Of a DNA stretch of 8,156 nt, positions 6,814-8,156 are shown piece after piece; within the stretch, counting starts at the first letter, position 1, and every line of letters begins with the position of its first letter. Location: the NCBI GenBank assembly GCA_030620925.1, contig JAUXIQ010000074.1:1-8156 (forward strand), given 5' to 3'. This DNA comes from Nitrospinota bacterium. GTDB taxonomy: Bacteria > JAUXIQ01. The translations under genes were made by a program, and so were the position numbers. The notes under the pieces were generated by a model. The model saw only the letters and a program-made list of their open reading frames with translations, did no database searches and was not told the origin of the DNA.

Positions 6814-6990
6814 ATGAGCGCTCTTACATTCCTCATGGGAATCATCCTCGGCTTTGTCGCTGGAGCGATGGTATGTTTTCTGTTGATAAGGAGGAGGATC
6901 AGATGGGAGAACAGCCCCAGGAGAAAAGTCGAGAACTTCATCTCTGAGTTTAACCGCTATTACAAGGGTTCCCGAAGAGAAAGCGATTAG
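6814..6990 (+). CDS. Small single-pass membrane protein, 58 aa, unknown function
   Basis: I do not recognise this family. A short ORF begins with ATG at 6814 and has a strong GAGGGAG five bases before it, 33 bases after pepA. Residues 4-25 (LTFLMGIILGF onward to CFLLI) form one hydrophobic helix with small Gly/Ala residues. The run RRRIR (26-30) follows directly, so by the positive-inside rule the N-terminus is outside and the tail is cytosolic. The 28-residue tail is basic and polar, with an amphipathic-looking VENFISEFNRYYKG segment (39-52). A typical signal-peptide cleavage site is not evident, so I expect a membrane anchor and not a secreted peptide. Position and ribosome site suggest it is the last gene of the trxB-pepA operon. 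It could be an accessory subunit or a scaffold for a partner encoded elsewhere; no function can be read from the sequence. Confidence 0.7.
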   Translation: MSALTFLMGIILGFVAGAMVCFLLIRRRIRWENSPRRKVENFISEFNRYYKGSRRESD

Positions 6991-7105
6991 CAGCGGAAAT
7001 CAGTTGGCGATTTTTCCAATCCTTCTTTTGGGAAGAACATTCAGGCCGATTTGCTCTAAGTCATATCCACCGGATTCATGGTAAAGAATCTTATCCGGCA
7101 CCCTT

Positions 7106-8008
7106 CTAATCGCCCCACATAACTACCCGGTTTCTTCCCCGCCTTTTAGCCGTGTAGAGGGCCTGGTCGGCGCGCTCCAGCAGTTCCATTTTTGTAGTGG
7201 CGTCCTCAGGAAAAGATGCTATCCCCACGCTTATGGTAAGCTTTCCGTCGGGAAGCTTCTCCTCTCCCTTAAAGGCAAATTCCGCTACTGTATTCATAAG
7301 CCTTAACCCAAGCGCCTCAGAGGCGGCCTTGCTTTTTTCAGGAGCTATAACGGTAAATTCCTCACCACCGTATCTGGCCACAGTGTCGTAAATTCTGCTT
7401 TGCTGCCCGAGTATGCCGGCTATCTGCTTAAGGACTTCGTCCCCCGCCATGTGGCCGAAGAAATCGTTGTAGTCTTTGAAAAAATCGATATCCAGCATGA
7501 GCAGGCATACGCTGTTCTTAAGTCGGACGGACCTGGATATTTCGGCATCCAGGTGTTGATGGAAAAATCTATAGTTATATAGGCCGGTGAGCTCATCGGT
7601 GTTGGCCAGGTTTCTATAAAACTCCGCTTCCCTGGCCTGTATCTCAAGCTTGTGTCGCTCACTGAACCTTGCTGCGACTAATGCTGCCTGCTCCGGAATC
7701 ACCGGCTTCCAAAGGTACTCATCCGCTCCTGCTTTAATTGCCCTGACCATCTTTTTCGGACTGCCGGTTTTCCCCAGGGCGATAATTCCCAGGTCGGCAT
7801 TCCTTTTTCTGGCGTCTTTAATTTCCTTGAAGGGGTCCGCGTTATTGTCATCCAGATCGACGATAATTATCGCGAATTCCTTCTTCCGGCGCCTTCGCAA
7901 TACTTTGTAGTCGCTGGTTTTTAATGCCTGGGTAATTAGTTCGACGGCTTCCTTATCTTTGCTCAGCAAAAGGGCGTCTAATAGCTTGTCCATATCGTTG
8001 TAGCCCAC
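7106..8008 (-). CDS. Diguanylate cyclase with degenerate receiver-like N-terminal domain
   Basis: The protein makes cyclic di-GMP from two GTP. The GGDEF domain covers about residues 130-297: NTDELTGLYNYRFF (136-149), metal/substrate region LDIDFFKDYNDFFGHMAGD (172-190), active site GGEEF (214-218) and ISVGIASFPED (259-269). An RxxD inhibitory site (Arg205-Asp208) stands five residues before GGEEF, so product feedback inhibition is expected. Residues 8-105 resemble a response-regulator receiver: IIIVDLDD with possible phospho-acceptor Asp51, and AGADEYLWKP with Lys101. The acidic pair after strand 1 is missing (LLLSKD), the strand-4 Thr/Ser is Gly or Lys, and the second helix is nearly replaced by RRRRKK (38-43). 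No transmembrane segment is seen, so it is cytosolic. The GTG at 8008 gives 300 residues; the ATG at 7993 (295 residues) is equally possible, as neither has a good ribosome site. It is convergent with the upstream small gene and no partner kinase is in the window. Confidence 0.93.
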   Translation of the reverse strand: MGYNDMDKLLDALLLSKDKEAVELITQALKTSDYKVLRRRRKKEFAIIIVDLDDNNADPFKEIKDARKRNADLGIIALGKTGSPKKMVRAIKAGADEYLWKPVIPEQAALVAARFSERHKLEIQAREAEFYRNLANTDELTGLYNYRFFHQHLDAEISRSVRLKNSVCLLMLDIDFFKDYNDFFGHMAGDEVLKQIAGILGQQSRIYDTVARYGGEEFTVIAPEKSKAASEALGLRLMNTVAEFAFKGEEKLPDGKLTISVGIASFPEDATTKMELLERADQALYTAKRRGRNRVVMWGD

Positions 8009-8015
8009 ATCGCAA

Positions 8016-8034
8016 ATTTTGATTGAATCAAAAT
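8016..8034. promoter_or_regulatory. Perfect 19-base palindrome, candidate operator of the cyclase gene
   Basis: ATTTTGATT (8016-8024) and AATCAAAAT (8026-8034) are exact reverse complements around a single G. The site begins eight bases upstream of the GTG start. It is AT-rich, so RNA pairing would be weak and a dimeric DNA-binding protein is the more natural reading. No regulator is identified. Confidence 0.4.
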
Positions 8035-8059
8035 GACGATCACAGCCTGGAGTTTTAAA

Positions 8060-8088
8060 ATGACAGTGTAATCAAACTCCTTTGACAA
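8060..8088 (-). promoter_or_regulatory. Possible sigma-70-type promoter for the diguanylate cyclase
   Basis: On the minus strand TTGTCA (8088-8083) is followed after 17 bases by TGTCAT (8065-8060), matching the consensus at five and four of six positions. The -10 box falls inside the loop of an inverted repeat, GGAGTTT (8049-8055) and AAACTCC (8074-8080). Transcripts would carry a leader of about 45 bases containing the 19-base palindrome. On the plus strand the same spot reads TTGACA, a perfect -35 facing out of the window, but no good -10 is at the right distance. Confidence 0.3.
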
Positions 8089-8156
8089 CAACCATTTTTA
8101 CCATTTATGGGGTATACGATGCAATAAAAATATAGTTTGCAAGCCGCTGTTAAGGC

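Noticed and set aside
6995-7017. Possible terminator hairpin (GGAAATC / GATTTTTCC with a bulge) after the small membrane gene
   Set aside because: The stem is short and AU-rich with a two-base bulge, and no continuous T run follows. It sits where a terminator is expected but is too weak to call.
7070-7098. Inverted repeat CCGGAT / ATCCGG in the convergent gap before the cyclase stop
   Set aside because: Six-base arms with a 17-base loop and no T tract; compatible with chance and not convincing as a bidirectional terminator.
8011-8156. c-di-GMP riboswitch in the leader of the cyclase gene
   Set aside because: I looked for a GEMM-like core and paired helices on the minus strand and saw none; the leader is AT-rich with only the inverted repeats described.

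Overview
The window is ordinary chromosomal DNA of a bacterium, moderately GC-rich by eye. It holds two gene blocks facing away from each other, plus a c-di-GMP signalling gene at the right end. The gene mix (family III CoA-transferase, cyclic amidohydrolase, sirtuin, TrxB, PepA) and the palindromic intergenic repeats would fit an anaerobic or metagenome-derived lineage such as Chloroflexota (Dehalococcoidia). That placement is a low-confidence guess; no rRNA or other marker is present. No phage, transposase, CRISPR array, tRNA or rRNA was found. No gap between genes exceeds about 250 bases.

Left block, minus strand, in transcription order from about 4066 down to 1: a hydantoinase/dihydropyrimidinase-like amidohydrolase; a Sir2 NAD-dependent deacylase whose start lies 46 bases inside the amidohydrolase gene; a 174-base spacer with four hairpin-forming palindromes; a CaiB/BaiF (family III) CoA-transferase; and the N-terminal part of a HAD phosphatase cut off by the window edge. 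The order suggests one transcription unit for small-molecule (cyclic amide and CoA-thioester) metabolism with an acyl-lysine deacylase inside it. The repeat-filled gap could split it in two.

Middle block, plus strand, from 4317 to 6990: thioredoxin reductase (trxB), leucyl aminopeptidase (pepA) and a 58-residue single-pass membrane protein. The gaps are 37 and 33 bases, so this is probably one operon driven from a promoter near 4254-4281. It covers thiol redox balance and peptide turnover.

Right end, minus strand, 7106-8008: a diguanylate cyclase with a degenerate receiver-like N-terminal domain and an intact GGEEF active site and I-site. Upstream of it are a perfect 19-base palindrome and a second inverted repeat around a possible promoter, so its expression may be regulated.

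I do not see a clear-cut new defence or mobile system. The points most worth a second look are the four-hairpin repeat cluster, the translationally overlapping amidohydrolase-sirtuin pair, the degenerate receiver of the cyclase with its palindromic upstream region, and the unrecognised small membrane protein.
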